A stretch of DNA of 64,000 nt from Mesostigma viride (GCA_009746045.1 RPFO01000076.1:4457775-4521774), one strand, 5' to 3'; shown: positions 10,381 to 22,040, counted from the first letter of the stretch. Made by a program: numbers and translations. The notes: generated from the sequence alone by a model not told the origin.

Positions 10381-11681
10381 TCTAGATCTGCCGCCTGCGA
10401 CATACCCGGTCGCTCGCGACATACCCAGTCGCCTGCGGCACACCCAGTCGCTCGCGACATACCCAGTCGCCTGCGACTCGCGCCAGCATACTCGCGTCTC
10501 GCCAGGTCGCCTGTGACATTCTAGTCGCCCCGCGATACTTCGCCTGGCCATCCGCTCTTCTTGCTGCCGTCTCTCGCCGCAGTCGATGCCCGACGTCCTC
10601 GCGTCGCAGCAATGCAATCATCACGTCGCGCAGCACTGCCATTATTAATTACAACAACACCGCCGACCTTGCCGCTTGTCGACACCGTCACCCGCGACTC
10701 GGAAAATTGACCAGGAACAACTTCTCCTCGCTGCTCCCCAGATGCCGACGCTCTCTCGTCGCAGTCGACACAACTTCACCCTCTAGCTGCCGACACGTAC
10801 GCCCACACCAGCGCCGTTCACAATCGCTCATCAAGCGGTATAAAGAGAACTCGACAGCAATCTGCAGCTTTGCAATATAAATCTGGAAAGATTGACGATG
10901 GATAACTCCACACCGCACAAACTGCAACCTTGCAGATGACGCCTCGCGTAGCTCCTCGAGCTCGCGACCAGCACAGCTCGCAGCTATGTCGACTACATGC
11001 GCGAAAACTCGCCAGCATACTCGACAGTCAACACCAGCCAAGCTTGTCGTAGCCAACACTGCAGCAACATGCTTGACCGCCACCCATGGCAGCGAAACGC
11101 CTTCGCTTGACGACAAATCTCGAACGCTTGAAACTCGTAGCTTCACTCAGGTGCAAAGCATAGCCATGCCGCAAACCGGAACGCAACCAATGATCTTGAT
11201 CGACTCGATCCATGCCGAACCGCACGCGCAGTTGACTCTTGATAAGTCTGGATAACTCGATCCATTAAAACCCAGCAACCCACAAGGATCACTAAAAGCC
11301 GATTCCGCAACATCTTGTCATCAGGAAATGCGAAACAGCCAGGAGCGCTCGTCAACACGTAGCAGGCCAGCAACGAAACTCATTCGTCGCCAATAACGTG
11401 CCCGCAATCTGGATAGCTCAGGAAACCTTCACGCAGCCAATCCAGCTAGTCCTGGCGTACAAACGCCCACCAACAACCTCCAAGATAAACTTAGCCTCGG
11501 CCGTCGTTGGGAACTCAACCATTCCCGGAACGCATCATAAACCGATAATCTGCTACGCCCTTCGACTATCCGCTAGTCTCGATTCCGCGAGTATCCGCAG
11601 CAGTCCAGCGCAGGATTAAACTCGACGATTAAGCCCAGGCAGTAAACCGCCTTGATGGAACCGGAACATCGTTGTAATTTG
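10381..11681 (-). other. E1 5' region, non-coding
   Basis: 10385-10500 has short direct repeats of a ~17-bp unit (CTCGCGACATACCCAGTCG / GCCTGCGACA). No gag frame of credible length is present on the minus strand. The primer-binding side next to the right LTR reads CAAATTACAACGATG on the minus strand, which resembles CGTATTACACGCTC at the same place in E5. This is not the usual TGG start. Confidence 0.5.
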
Positions 11682-12383
11682 AGTTAAAGCGCAATGTGTA
11701 GGGATAGATAGATTCCAATGCGCGCGGATAGATTCATCATGAGAATGGTTGGAATGGAGCTTGGTTAAAATATAGGCTTACAGCACTCGTGCACGTGAGT
11801 GCTTAGACACGAGTTTGCCAAGTCAAGGCAACACACGTGAGGCGGGCTCGCAAGAGATCTAACCAGTTGGCACTGGCCTATTCTTTATATACTTGTGCAC
11901 TGTGCTTTGCTAGGCCTGAGCAGCCTCGTAGGCCTCAGTGCTCAGTATTAACACCCCCGGTACAGTATTAACAACCTGTACAGCGTCCAGATCCTATACA
12001 GTAGGTCTGCCATACAGGCACAGTGACCACAGAGTACAGTCCACAGTGATTATTGCGTCTGCACCCAATAGCCCAGGACTAAGCCTGCGGTACCAACAGA
12101 CCACAGGTTAAGGTTCCTATTTCCTGCGTACGACGTATTAATCCAATACCGTCGTAGGTTCAGCACCTAATTCCTGTCAGCCCAGGAATTACTGTCGACC
12201 CCATATGCCGTCGGCACATATTCACGCACGACTAAGAAGAATAGCCGGCTCGCGCTCGCGCGCGACCGGGAAGTCGGAACACCATAACTTTCTTGATACT
12301 TGTCGGAATGAACTCGTTCCGGTGCCGCTGGAATCGTAGAGATATGCCGAATCAGGAACACGCCAATGCGCTTGGCGTTAACT
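11682..12383 (-). repeat. E1 right LTR (5' LTR in element sense), 702 bp
   Basis: Ends AGTT...AACT like the left copy. Followed by the second GGTAG target copy at 12384-12388. Confidence 0.93.
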
Positions 12384-12855
12384 GGTAGGCCTGTAGGAGC
12401 ATTGTAGTAACGGGCGTAGTCCACCACGACCGACTGCAGACTCCCGGGATCGAGGTTGTTTCCGAGGCGGAGGTAGTTAATATTGGTGCTATTGATAATC
12501 GCGTTGGCAATGGCCTGTGGCGCGATGACACCTGCAGCTGGGACGGCATTCGGTGTCAAATTGAACTCCACTCCATCGTACCAGAATTGAAACAGAGTGG
12601 CCGGGTCGTTCTGAGTCCCGCTCGCTGTAACGCGTTTCCGATACAGCTTGTACGTGTGGTAGTTGGTGTCATTGGGGGCGGTGACGTTCGTTCCCTTGAC
12701 AGAGGTCGCGTAGGCGGTCAGGTTCGAGAACGGGATCGAAATAACCCTCGCAGTGGTTGAGGTACTGCTTCTGGCCTCGATGTACAGATACCACACGCTC
12801 GAGACATACGTGCAATACATGGTGATGCGGTTACATACCCCGTTCAAGTCATTCC
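12384..12855 (-). pseudogene. 5' part of the split LamG-like viral gene, truncated by E2
   Basis: The minus frame from 12855 to 12384 encodes ~157 residues with a second beta-sandwich domain: VWYLYIEARSSTSTTARVIS, NYHTYKLYRKRV, LFQFWYDGVEFNLTP, and YLRLGNN...LQSVVVDYARYYNAP. The last codon before E1 is completed by the left flank at 5005, and the frame stays open to the stop at 4021. Upstream of 12855 the frame runs into the E2 LTR and a stop, so the true N-terminus is absent. The apparent start at 12847 is a TTG and is not credible. Gene content otherwise matches 4021-5010. Confidence 0.75.
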
Positions 12856-13313
12856 AGTTGGAACGCGTCTAAAGACGAAGGACAACTGCCGAAAGCTGAA
12901 ATGGAATGATGGTTGTATTAGCAATAATACAATGAGAGTAGTGTAAGCTTGAGGGCTCAGAATGGAACGTCTGGGCAAACTCTGGTCCTGCGGCACTCCC
13001 CAGTGCTACGCCTATATGCCTATGGCAGTGCTACCTGCAGCACCTACCAGTGGACAACTGGACACTGCAATGCCATGCGACCACGTCACTAGCAACCAGC
13101 TAAGACTCGGCCCGTCAGGCCCGGCTACACCGGACCTGGCGGGTCGATCTAGCACCTAGGAACAGTCTGGCACTAACTGCACGTCAGTCCACATGACACC
13201 TCAGTACCGTACGCCCTGCCGTACAGTACTGAGGTGTCCCGCTCAGCCGCGGTAGGCAATACGCGGCGCGCAGGCCGGAAATCCGTGTGTCAGCCTAAGC
13301 ATCTCATCTAACT
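12856..13313 (-). repeat. E2 left LTR, 458 bp
   Basis: Contains an inverted repeat CCTCAGTACCGTACG...CGTACAGTACTGAGG at ~13199-13233 that could fold as a hairpin in the transcript. Same length as the reassembled right LTR. Confidence 0.88.
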
Positions 13314-14734
13314 CCCATTATGTTTTCCTTTCAGGTTGAAGGCTAGCGACTTCAAGCCTGATCCTGCCCAGCTAGGAGACTGACTCCAAGCTGACTGAGG
13401 TGCTGAGCAACTGACACCCGTACTGCAACATCTGGACTGAAAAAGATGGGCCCCAGAACTCGTGCAATACTTGTGATGGCATCACGTTTAGCTCAACATG
13501 CCCGGGGAGTTCCTCCTCCTCGCGAGCTCACAAGCCGGGGAGATAGCTATGCCTGTCTGCCTATCCAGGGAGTGCATCACCAGCCAAGAGAGCCACTGTA
13601 AAAAAAAAAATAAAATGCCAAGGTAACCGGTTAAGAGGTTCCATGTTGTTCCATCATCACCGCCCACTCAGAAAACATAGCACCCAGCCAGGCTGGGGCA
13701 ACTGAGCTCAGGTTACCTGCAACCTGAGGAGTGACAGGAGACAGGTTTATTGCACCCTGCACTGTCCATGTTGCACCTGCACAACATGTGAGGACCATTA
13801 TGCGAAATCGGCTGATTTCCACGCGATGTCTCGCTATAATCGACTAGGCCTAGTTCGGTGGCTCGCTGGGCACCGAGTATGATAGGCCGCTGGCCTCTGA
13901 CCCCCTGTTGAATAGGAAATTTCGACAATCGAATAAGGAAAATTCGATAATCGAATAGGAAAGTTCGATGGTCGAATAGGCAACTTCGATAATCAAATAG
14001 CCAATTCGATGACCCGACTAGTATCGGCCTTAGCCTTGCCGGCGCAAGCAAAAGTTTTAATTATATACAACGATTCCTTACGGAATCGATACTAAGCGCT
14101 TAGTATCGATTCCGTAAGGAATCGATGTATATAACTGCCACCCCTGCCCTGCACAGAGGGGGCTGAAGTCCTAGTGACAGGTGACAGGACTATGACATCC
14201 TGGACCTGTCCACGTTGCACCTGCACAACGTGTGAGGACCAGCCACCCCTGCCCTGCACAGTGGTGGCTGAATTCCTGGTGACAGGTGACAGGAATATTT
14301 CATCCTGCACCTGTGCTGAGCACGTTGTACTAGACAACATGACAGCACCCATGCCTTTACTGCCACTGAACAGTGAGGCCAGGTGGCCCAGGAGATCCAC
14401 AGTGAACTGGGGTCCTGGGTAACCACATGTCAAGGGAGGTTTGACCCTCCACTTGGATGGGAGGCACCTGAGCCACTGAGCTCAAGGCCTATCCACCAAG
14501 GCATACAACCCTAATGGATAAAGAGTGTGAGATACATCCCCTGCCCACCTATGAAGGTGAGCAGCACGAAATTCCATGGTGTTGAAAAAATCAAAACAGA
14601 TTTTATTGGCATAGGGCACGCAGATGCATGAAAACAAACTCCAACCAACCCCCCTTGCTGGAAGCACAACCTACCCCTTGGACCTGCCCAAGGGGTACTG
14701 GGTTACCTAGGCGGCCCTGGTGAACAGGACCCTG
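13314..14734. other. E2 3' non-coding region
   Basis: Between the polypurine tract and the end of pol I see no gene. It contains ~105-bp imperfect tandem repeats (13716-13796, 14137-14243, 14244-14345; cores GTGACAGGTGACAGGA and GCACCTGCACAACGTGTGAGGACC) and an extra block at 13797-14136 between the first two copies. 13598-13612 is an A-rich run. Confidence 0.55.
13797..14136. repeat. Insertion-like block with perfect palindrome
   Basis: It interrupts the 105-bp repeat array. 13914-14018 holds four imperfect copies of a ~20-bp unit (TTCGATAATCGAATAGG). 14063-14132 is a near-perfect palindrome centred on AAGCGCTT at 14094-14101, with arms such as CGATTCCTTACGGAATCG, itself internally palindromic. 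It may be a foldback or miniature element. I could not define terminal repeats or a target duplication. Confidence 0.45.
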
Positions 14735-15613
14735 CTAGGCGTCCCCCCGATGGGGCAGGGTTGCCTGCTTGCCATACGGGTTCATCAAGTGGTACAACAG
14801 CTGATATTGTTCAGCTGCCTGCTGAGGCACTTAAGTGAGTGCATCAGCAGCGTTGTGTTTGTCCTCCACGTGACGGGTGGACTCCCAGTAGGTGGACTCC
14901 TGTTTAAGGACCACCCAGTCAAGATCAGTGTGCACAGCATAGGGGTTAGCAAGGAAACTGAGGACTGACTGACTGTCAGTGAGCAAGTGTGCCACCACCC
15001 CAGCATTGCTGCCTGCTTGCATCTGCAACCAAACCAGCACATGATTCAAGTACCTGGCATGAAGCACTGCTGACACCACTGCCCTGCACTCAGCAGCATT
15101 GCTGCTGACAGCCTTGCGTCTATGCAACCGGCTGTACCATGAAACGAGAGACAAGGGTGCATCATCATTCTGCACAAAATACAAGCCTGACTCCCTTGCC
15201 TGCAACTTGGTAATCTGCCTGGACTCCATGGAACTATCCATCATAGCTTGGATGTGAATGGTTTTGTGGAGATCCAAGGAATGCAAGATAAGGGGAGGGC
15301 CTTCCTGGAGAGTTTTGGTGATGGCTTTGTGACCTACTTGCATCAAGACATCATCATCCACTCTGCTAACCACAGCCAGGTGAGGTGCACAAGTTGAGCA
15401 TAACCACCCCAGCTTGCCTCTGATGGTGGGACAGGCTCCAGGTTTGATTTTGGCTTGTAAAACCTCCAAGCAACTGTGCATGTAATCATTGGGAGAGTAA
15501 AGTGCACACACCCCCTGGTTTTGATGCTGCTGGAGTTGTAACATTGTGCCACAAAATTTTATGGCAGTGGTGCCCAGCTCTACTTGCTTGCCAATTTCAA
15601 AATGCTGTGAGAC
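14735..15613 (-). pseudogene. E2 RNase H domain
   Basis: Minus frame 15544-14831 continues pol after a frameshift near 15610 (the frame before it ends in a stop at 15580). Motifs: HIQAMMDSSMESRQITKLQAR (first Asp), SLVSWYSRLHRRKAVSSNAAECRA (catalytic Glu), HLLTDSQSVLSFL, and HVEDKHNAADALT. An in-frame TAA at ~14828 follows, after which the same frame reads on (AAEQYQLLYHLMNPYG) as the expected pol C-terminus seen in E5. The element is therefore disabled by at least one frameshift and one nonsense change here. Confidence 0.82.
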
Positions 15614-17713
15614 ACTTGTTGGATAAAATCATCTACAGCACGCCTTGGCCCAGCAATCAGCTGATCATCCCCATGCCACACAAAGGTGAGTATGCCATGA
15701 GGGTGTGGGACCACAAAGAAGCAAGGGTCTATGTCATCATATCTAGCCCCTAGCTTTTCAAACACAGCCTGAGCTGACATCCTGAAAATGCGAGGAGCTG
15801 ATTGCAGCCCTTCAACACCAATGTTAGCTTTCAGGTACTGCTGAGGGATGTGTTTTGCCCAAACTCTTGGAGTGGAGACTACATACACCTGACCATGCCA
15901 CACTTGTTGTGCTATCTCAGGTGAGCCTTTCAGGAAAGCCCTTTTAATGTCTGTAGCCTTACGTACATAGTCATCCCCGTCATTGAGATGACCCACAAAG
16001 ACAGACAGCAAGATTTTAAAGGAGGTTAGCTGAATGCCTGGCGTGTACAACTCTGCCTCTGTCAGATCAGTGGTGCCCTTGAACTCTGTCACACAAGGTC
16101 TAGCATGGAAAATGACTGACCCATCTGCTGCTGGCTTATGTTTACACACAAACTTCAGGCGCAAGTGCTTGCACCCTGCAGGCTTTTTGTCAATAGGTGT
16201 GACAGGTGGAGTGTGAGAGGGGCTAAGAGGATCGGGCACTACCCATTCTTCCCTGGCCTTGTTGAAGGCCTCCACCCATTTTAGGAAACCTATGTGTGTG
16301 CGACAATCTTGCTCTATCTGTTCATAAGAAAGAGGAGACATTTTAGCCACATCATGCTTGCCCAATCCAAAGGAGGTGGGATGAAGTTTTTGGTTATGAA
16401 CCAAGTCTGCCACACAAGGTTCTTGCCCTGGGGCATACTTGGGGGTAGCAAATTTCACAGAAGCAATGTTGGTGTTAAGAAGTTTTTGAAGAGAAATTTT
16501 GAAATGATTCAGATCAACACCACCCAGGTCCTGGATGGATAGTCTATCACTGGAGATAATGACACCAGGGTAAGAGAGAAAAGGATCCCCCAACAAAGCA
16601 TTACCTTTATAACCTTCCAATACCTGAAAAGGAGTGGGGATACCAAGTATAGTCAACATGACCTGACCTTGTACCTTGAGGGATGACTGCCCTGAGAAAT
16701 CAGCCACATGGTGCCAGGGTGAAGGTTCCAAAGGCATATGGGGCACAGCCAGGGCACTGATAATGCTGACCTGGGCTTGTGTGTCCACTGCAACCATAAA
16801 TGGGCTATTGTCATTTTGCCCAACCTTCCCCACCTTAGCTGATCCTGCAGCAGTTTGAGCTTTAGCTCTATGAGCTGATTGTAAAATGCGAACAGCTTCT
16901 GCTAGGCTGCGTTTGGAAGATGCAGCTAGTGGCTGAGCTGTGTTCACAATTGAAGAGGTGAGAGGTTGCTGATCACCTGTTTTGCCATTGTAACCCTCTG
17001 CTGCAGGGGGCCAAGCCTGCAGTGACTGCCTACAATCATCAAGGGTGACCTGGGTGTCACAGTGGGTGTGGCTCTCACACTCACCAGTGGGTGTTCCAAA
17101 CAACCACTCACTGGGCAACGCTGGGATGCCAGGCAACTGTACAGGGCTGTCGGCCAACAGCTCTTCCTCCTCTGCCACGTCTGACACAGTTGGAAAATAC
17201 AATTTCATCCTGTGAGGTGAACACCAGTGAATCTTTCCCGTGTCATTGTGTTTAACCAGCACTGTCCTGCCAGTGGTATTAAACTTTAGGATGGTGGCTG
17301 GCCCATGCCAGGTACCCACCTTGCCTAGTCCCGACTCCTTGTAGAATAGGACTTGGTCCCCTTCTCTGAAGGTGGGACGTGGATGCTTTGCATCCTTGAC
17401 AGCTAACCTGCTAGCTGTGTGTGCTCGCTGTGCGTTGTATAGGGCTAGTACCTCAGGTGGATAAATGCCTGCATGCAATCCATCTGGTGTAATGATCACC
17501 CCTTGTGGGGTTTTCATGAGTGGCCTCCTGTTGAGGACTTGGCACAACCTGGTGGACCACAGAGCTCTGTCAGCATATGACCCACTGTCAGCCAGCAGAT
17601 TACCATCTTCCTTGGCTACAAGGGTTTTAATGGACCTGATGGCCCTTTCTATAATGCCTTGCCTCTCATGATCTTCTAGCCCAGCCAGATCAATAGCCCC
17701 ACACCCTGGTTCA
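15580..17713 (-). pseudogene. E2 pol: integrase C-half, protease, reverse transcriptase
   Basis: After the hAT site the frame continues the integrase, with the catalytic Glu in HERQGIIERAIRS, then the SH3-like C-terminal part (GDQVLFYKESGLGKVGTW, DTGKIHWCSPHRMKLY). A retropepsin-like domain follows: VAVDTQAQVSIISALAV and, ~75 residues later, ALLGDPFL. Then RT: RLKFVCKHKPAADG, TDIKRAFLKGSPE (motif A Asp), NIGVEGLQSAPRIFRMSAQ, and FVWHGDDQLIAGP (active-site DD preceded by HG, where copia elements usually have YVDD). The order INT-PR-RT differs from the canonical copia PR-INT-RT. The frame is lost at 15580-15613. Confidence 0.85.
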
Positions 17714-17721
17714 TTGGCAAG

Positions 17722-19198
17722 CAGAGTTCAATTATACGCAATACGCGGTTATACGCGCGGGGTCCGTATAATGGATAATACGGTATAATACGGTATTATC
17801 CGGAAATTATACGCAAATACTGGATTTCGTCGTTTTTGGGGTTGTTTCATGCATTTTGATATCATTTCAAGCAGTCCACATGTTTCTGACACTAAATTAC
17901 ACATGATACATGGGTTGCCACTGCTCAGCAGTGCTTGGGAACGCTGGACGTGTCAACCGGGGTTCCCGAGGAGCTAGATTACCTATGCATTATACCCTAA
18001 AAAACAACGCCAAATGAAATGGAAAGATGAAAAAAGCAAAAGAAGTCAGATGGCTATGCTTCCATGCAAGCAGGTCCTGGGCATCTCCATGTTTCTTGTA
18101 TGCATGAGGAGCACACAAGAAGAAGGCTGACTTTGGCGAGCAAAACAAGAAATAGTGGCTAGATCTGGCCAGAAAACCACTTGTTTCGAGATGCTTTTAG
18201 CAAGAAAAAACATCGCGTTATCAAGCTTATCATATTTATAAACAATGCCAAGCACTACGTCACTGCTTTCGATGAAGCATAAGCTAATAGCAGACAAATC
18301 TGGTCCAAAATCTGCATGTCGTAGTGGTATTCCCCAACCATCACAAGCCAACAATGCGTAGAGGCAGTAAAGCAACAAAAGACAAGCAGAAAACCTCCAT
18401 TACAGGTATACGATTATTTTACAATCCACCCAACAACTTGATACAGTACAATGAACACGTGAACAGGATAGCACGTACCAGATCAAAACCGCATATTACC
18501 TTTCTTGACGGAGCCAGCATGCCCACCTGATGGACGTAGCTGCAAGCCTTTCCTGGCCGTCGTCGCTTATAAATCATGTAAGGAATAACGTGAAACAGCT
18601 ATCCGCGTTCAAATGTAGGGGCATTTCCCGCCTATCAACAGTTAGCACATGCACGGTCGCCACCTGGTTGCTGAAACGAGGTTGCCGCATCGAGCAGAAG
18701 GTCGAGACACATCCGCGCACATCCCAACGCTGCCTGGCCAACGATATAAGCTTTTCAAGACCTAAGGATCATGCCTAAAATGTAAAGCGGCCATGCTCTC
18801 GTACCAGTCAGTTTTCTGTATGACTTCAATATTCGGTGCATGGCTGCCCGAGAGGCAAGGGCAGAGACCTAAACAGCATGGAGGGTTGCCATGCTACAGT
18901 GTAGCTTGCTTGTAAGATCCTTGTGTCTCACGGTCGCCAAATGTCAACCAGTGGATGGTTTCCGTAGTGTTTCTAAGTTCCCTTGCTTTCCCGCCTTGGT
19001 TCCCGCACGAAAAATTTGGCTGCCGGACCTCGGATGAGCGCGAAAACCCCATTATACGCGCGCTGATACGTGTTATTCGCCGTATTATACGTAAAAATAC
19101 GCAAATCGTATAAAACGGATAAAAATTATACGCTCGACCTTGTATAACGCGTATTATACCGTATTATACCGTATAATACGCCGTATAATTGAACACTG
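17722..19198. mobile_element. hAT-type non-autonomous DNA element in E2 integrase
   Basis: Terminal inverted repeats CAGAGTTCAATTATACG (left) and its mate CAGTGTTCAATTATACG (right end, reverse strand). An 8-bp target duplication TTGGCAAG at 17714-17721 and 19199-19206. CAG-type ends with 8-bp duplication are the hAT signature. Subterminal regions are rich in TATACG/CGTATA repeats, and the middle has no transposase frame, so it depends on a partner. Removing it with one duplication copy restores the integrase frame exactly. Confidence 0.92.
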
Positions 19199-19206
19199 TT
19201 GGCAAG

Positions 19207-19972
19207 ACACGTGAAGTGTTGATCCAGTAATAATGCCTCCACAGGGTAGTACCTGGCCTGAGCAATCAAGAGAGCCCTGAGCAACTGTGTCTTGTCCATT
19301 CCAGGTAATGGTTCAATGGTTGTGTACCGTGACCATGCATCTTTAAGTGCCAAGTAAGATTGTCCTTTTATATGAAAGACATCTCCTACCACCCTGCCCT
19401 TGCACTTAGGTGGGGTAGCTACATGCCACTTAGGGGGTTTGGGTGCATTGAACTGACAATGCTGGCAGTGGGATCTGACCACCTGGCAGGCATGTCTGAG
19501 TGCTGCCCCCCCTATTGCTGCTGCCACCACCTCTGCACTCACTTCATGCCCATAAAGGAAGTGCAACTGCAAAGCAAGCTCCTGAATACTGATATGAGCA
19601 TCCTCGAAGGGGGACACTCTGCACACCTTGGGAACCATAGATGTGAAGTTTGGTTTAGAGACATAATCTTCTGAAACCAGCTGTAGCCCCTTTCCAGAAC
19701 TGCTCACTGCTCTGACAGTGGGGCATGCAGATGAAAGAGGTGAAGCAGGCACACTCAAGCCAGCATGAGAGGGAGACTCACACTTCTTGCCGTAAGGAGG
19801 CCGCTTGCAGTCCTTGGGGTCACCGTGGGGCGGCCCGTGGCACTTGTGGCACAGGACGTCCAAGTGCGCCAGCTCGTGCACGTTCTTGCGGCATTTGGGC
19901 CGCGAGTGGTACCTCATGCCACAGCGGGTGCACCGCTGAGAAGACTTGTCCTCCTTGTCCTGCTTGTCGTCG

Positions 19973-20007
<35 letters not shown>

Positions 20008-22040
20008 ATTGTTGTTGTTGCTGTTGTTGTTGTTGCTGGAGCTGCCCCCCTTGGAGGGAGACTGCCCCTTACCCTTGCCCTTGCCCCAGCCCCTGCCCTT
20101 GCCCTTGCCCTTGCCCTTGCCCTTGCCCTTGCCCTTGCCTTTAAACATCTGTCCCAGCAGGGACTTCACCTCTGCCATGGTGACAGGCCTCTTGCTCCTG
20201 TCTTCCCTCTCCCTGTCCTCCTCCTCCCTATCCTCCCCCCTGACCCTCTTTACAGAGGTGCCCATGGCCCCCTGGCTGAGTGGGGCCAGGGCCAGCTTGA
20301 TATAATCCAATGCCTCCTTCATGTCCTCCCAGTATTTTGCCATTCCTGTTGCAAGCATAGCGTAGGTGTTTTTGTCAAGTTTGAGTTTCTCCAGGAAAGA
20401 ATGCAGCAAGAACTTGTGATCTAGCTGCTGGACATCAGGACGTGCTTTGATGGCTAGCTCATATTTCTTGGTCTCAGCCACATAGTCTACGGAGGTGACC
20501 CTGTATTCCTCTACCCACCTGAATGCCCCATACATGTCCACAGATGAGGGGGTGGAGAGGAGGTCAGTTAGCTCCTTCATGAAGGCCTCCCAGACTGCCC
20601 TAGCCTGCGAGTCCTGCCACCTGGGATACCTACGCTGGAAGACAAGGATGAGATTCTGAATCTGAGAGGAGGACTGATGGTAAAAATCCCCCTGCATGAG
20701 AGATCCAAACCAATTCTTGACATTCAGTTCCTCCCTAGCCAGCTGGAGAGAGAGAAGTGCATGATTCCCCTGCTCCCTAGTATGCCCCTCAGGCAGCCCC
20801 CTGACAGTAATCCTATCCACAGGACGGTTTTCATTGTATGTGGGCCACCTGGAGGGGGATGCAGGGGGTGAGGGAGAAGATGGTGTTGCTGCTGCAGCAT
20901 TCACAGGAGAGACATGCTGAGAGGGAGGTGCTACCTGAGTGAGCTGAGCAGGAGGGGCAAGCATGGGCTGTGTAGGATGGGTAGGCAACATAGGGGTGGG
21001 CTGGGTGGGGGTGTGAGTGTGTGTGACTTCCCGCCTCCTGCTGCGGGCCTCCTCCCAGTCATGGAAGGTGGGAGAGAGAGACACTTCATCGTCAGTAGGG
21101 TTAGTAAAGTCATGATGCAGCCAGGTAGGCAACCACCTACCCGCCCCTTTCAGGATGGCATTGTGCAGGAGCTCCAGGAGTCGCACCAGGCGAATCCTGT
21201 TACCCTGCACCCTCCTCCCTGAGAGGAGGGCCTGCAGGGCAGGCAGCAAGTCGTCACACACCCTGCGTGTGTCCGCGTGGAGGTTGGGCAAGCCCAGTAT
21301 GTGCGTGATAATCGCACACACAAGGCTGCCCGCCTCCGCGACGTGCAGCTGCTGGCTCCTGTCGGCCAGCCCACGGAAGGAGGCTGTGGCAGCCTGAATG
21401 GCCCGCCACACAGACTCATCACCCAGGGTGATGAAGTCCCGACCTTCCAGATCGCCGTCCAGCCGTGCCGGCTGCTGCCCTGCCAGGGTGGGACCCTGAG
21501 GCCCCTCCGGCCCAGCCAGGGCCTTGTCCTTGGTGCGGCTGGAGGGGGCCTGCCCCCCAGAGCCGCTGGAGGTGCCAGTGACACCCTCCATGGGAGTTGC
21601 CTCCCCCGCCTGCGCCGGAGGCGCCGGCGTCGCTGCCGGGGTCCCTGCGACCCCGGGAGCTGGCGTCGCCGCCGGGGTCCCTGCAACCCCGGTGGCCTCC
21701 TCAGCCACCTGGCCCCCCACGCTGGGCGGGGGAGCCCGCTGCTGAGGCTGGACCCTCTGCCCTGCCAGAGGGTCCTGGGTGGTTACACCACCCATGGGCG
21801 TGGTAGGGGCGACTGCCGCCCCGCGCTCCGTCGCAGGCGGCATCGCAGCCGCCTCGCGCCTGTCAGCTTCCCAGCCAACTGGCGTGACTTGTGGCCACGG
21901 CGGCAACGGAGTCAGCGCGATCTCCTGCTTGGCCACCACGCGCAGCGCCTCTCTCTGACGCTGCCTGGACGCCCACTGATCCACAGTGCCTGGATTGCGC
22001 CTCGGCCTGTCGGCAAAGCACCACTGTCATCCAAACCGCC
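19207..22040 (-). pseudogene. E2 gag and integrase N-half
   Basis: Single minus frame, annotated from ATG 21984 but open a little further upstream. Order: Pro/Ala-rich N-terminal region; gag core (~residues 175-300, 370-600; e.g. NWFGSLMQGDFYHQ, WEAFMKELTDLL); a Gly-Lys repeat; a poly-Asn run; two Cys-rich knuckles (RCTRCGMRYHSRPKC and CHKCHGPPHGDPKDC). Then the integrase zinc motif (LHFLYGHEVSAE...SHCQHCQ) and the start of its core, with Asp in GDVFHIKGQSYLAL and in LLLDQH. The frame ends artificially inside the hAT element. Integrase joins cDNA to host DNA; gag packages the RNA. Confidence 0.83.
19969..20152. repeat. Two coding microsatellites: (GTT)n and (CCCTTG)n
   Basis: 19969-20037 is a GTT repeat encoding the poly-Asn run in E2 gag on the minus strand. 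20080-20150 is a CCCTTG hexamer repeat encoding Gly-Lys dipeptides (nucleic-acid-binding basic tract) next to the zinc knuckles. Both kept the frame. Confidence 0.95.

Larger units (their letters stand above)
5011..12383 (-). mobile_element. E1: copia-like LTR retrotransposon, degenerate, in viral gene
   Basis: Two LTRs (5011-5708 and 11682-12383) flank the interior. The 5-bp target duplication GGTAG is present at 5006-5010 and 12384-12388. LTR ends are AGTTAA...TTAACT. The polypurine tract next to the left LTR reads on the minus strand, and the RNase H remnant is also minus, so the element runs right to left. No long pol frame survives: only RNase H (6516-7065) and a protease remnant (around 8930-9000) are recognisable. 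LTRs differ mainly by a 4-bp indel (CAGTG/CTG region near 11935), so insertion is fairly recent although the interior is degenerate. That points to mobilisation in trans. Confidence 0.9.

Noticed and set aside
12167-12847. 226-aa ORF as an intact gene
   Set aside because: Its C-terminal 70 residues are E1 LTR sequence and its start is a TTG inside a truncated gene.
18046-18778. Short ORFs inside the hAT element as transposase
   Set aside because: None has hAT dimerisation or DDE motifs; lengths are at chance level.
19725-20424. Plus-strand Cys/Leu/Val-homopolymer ORFs
   Set aside because: Antisense reads of the (GTT)n and (CCCTTG)n microsatellites in E2 gag.
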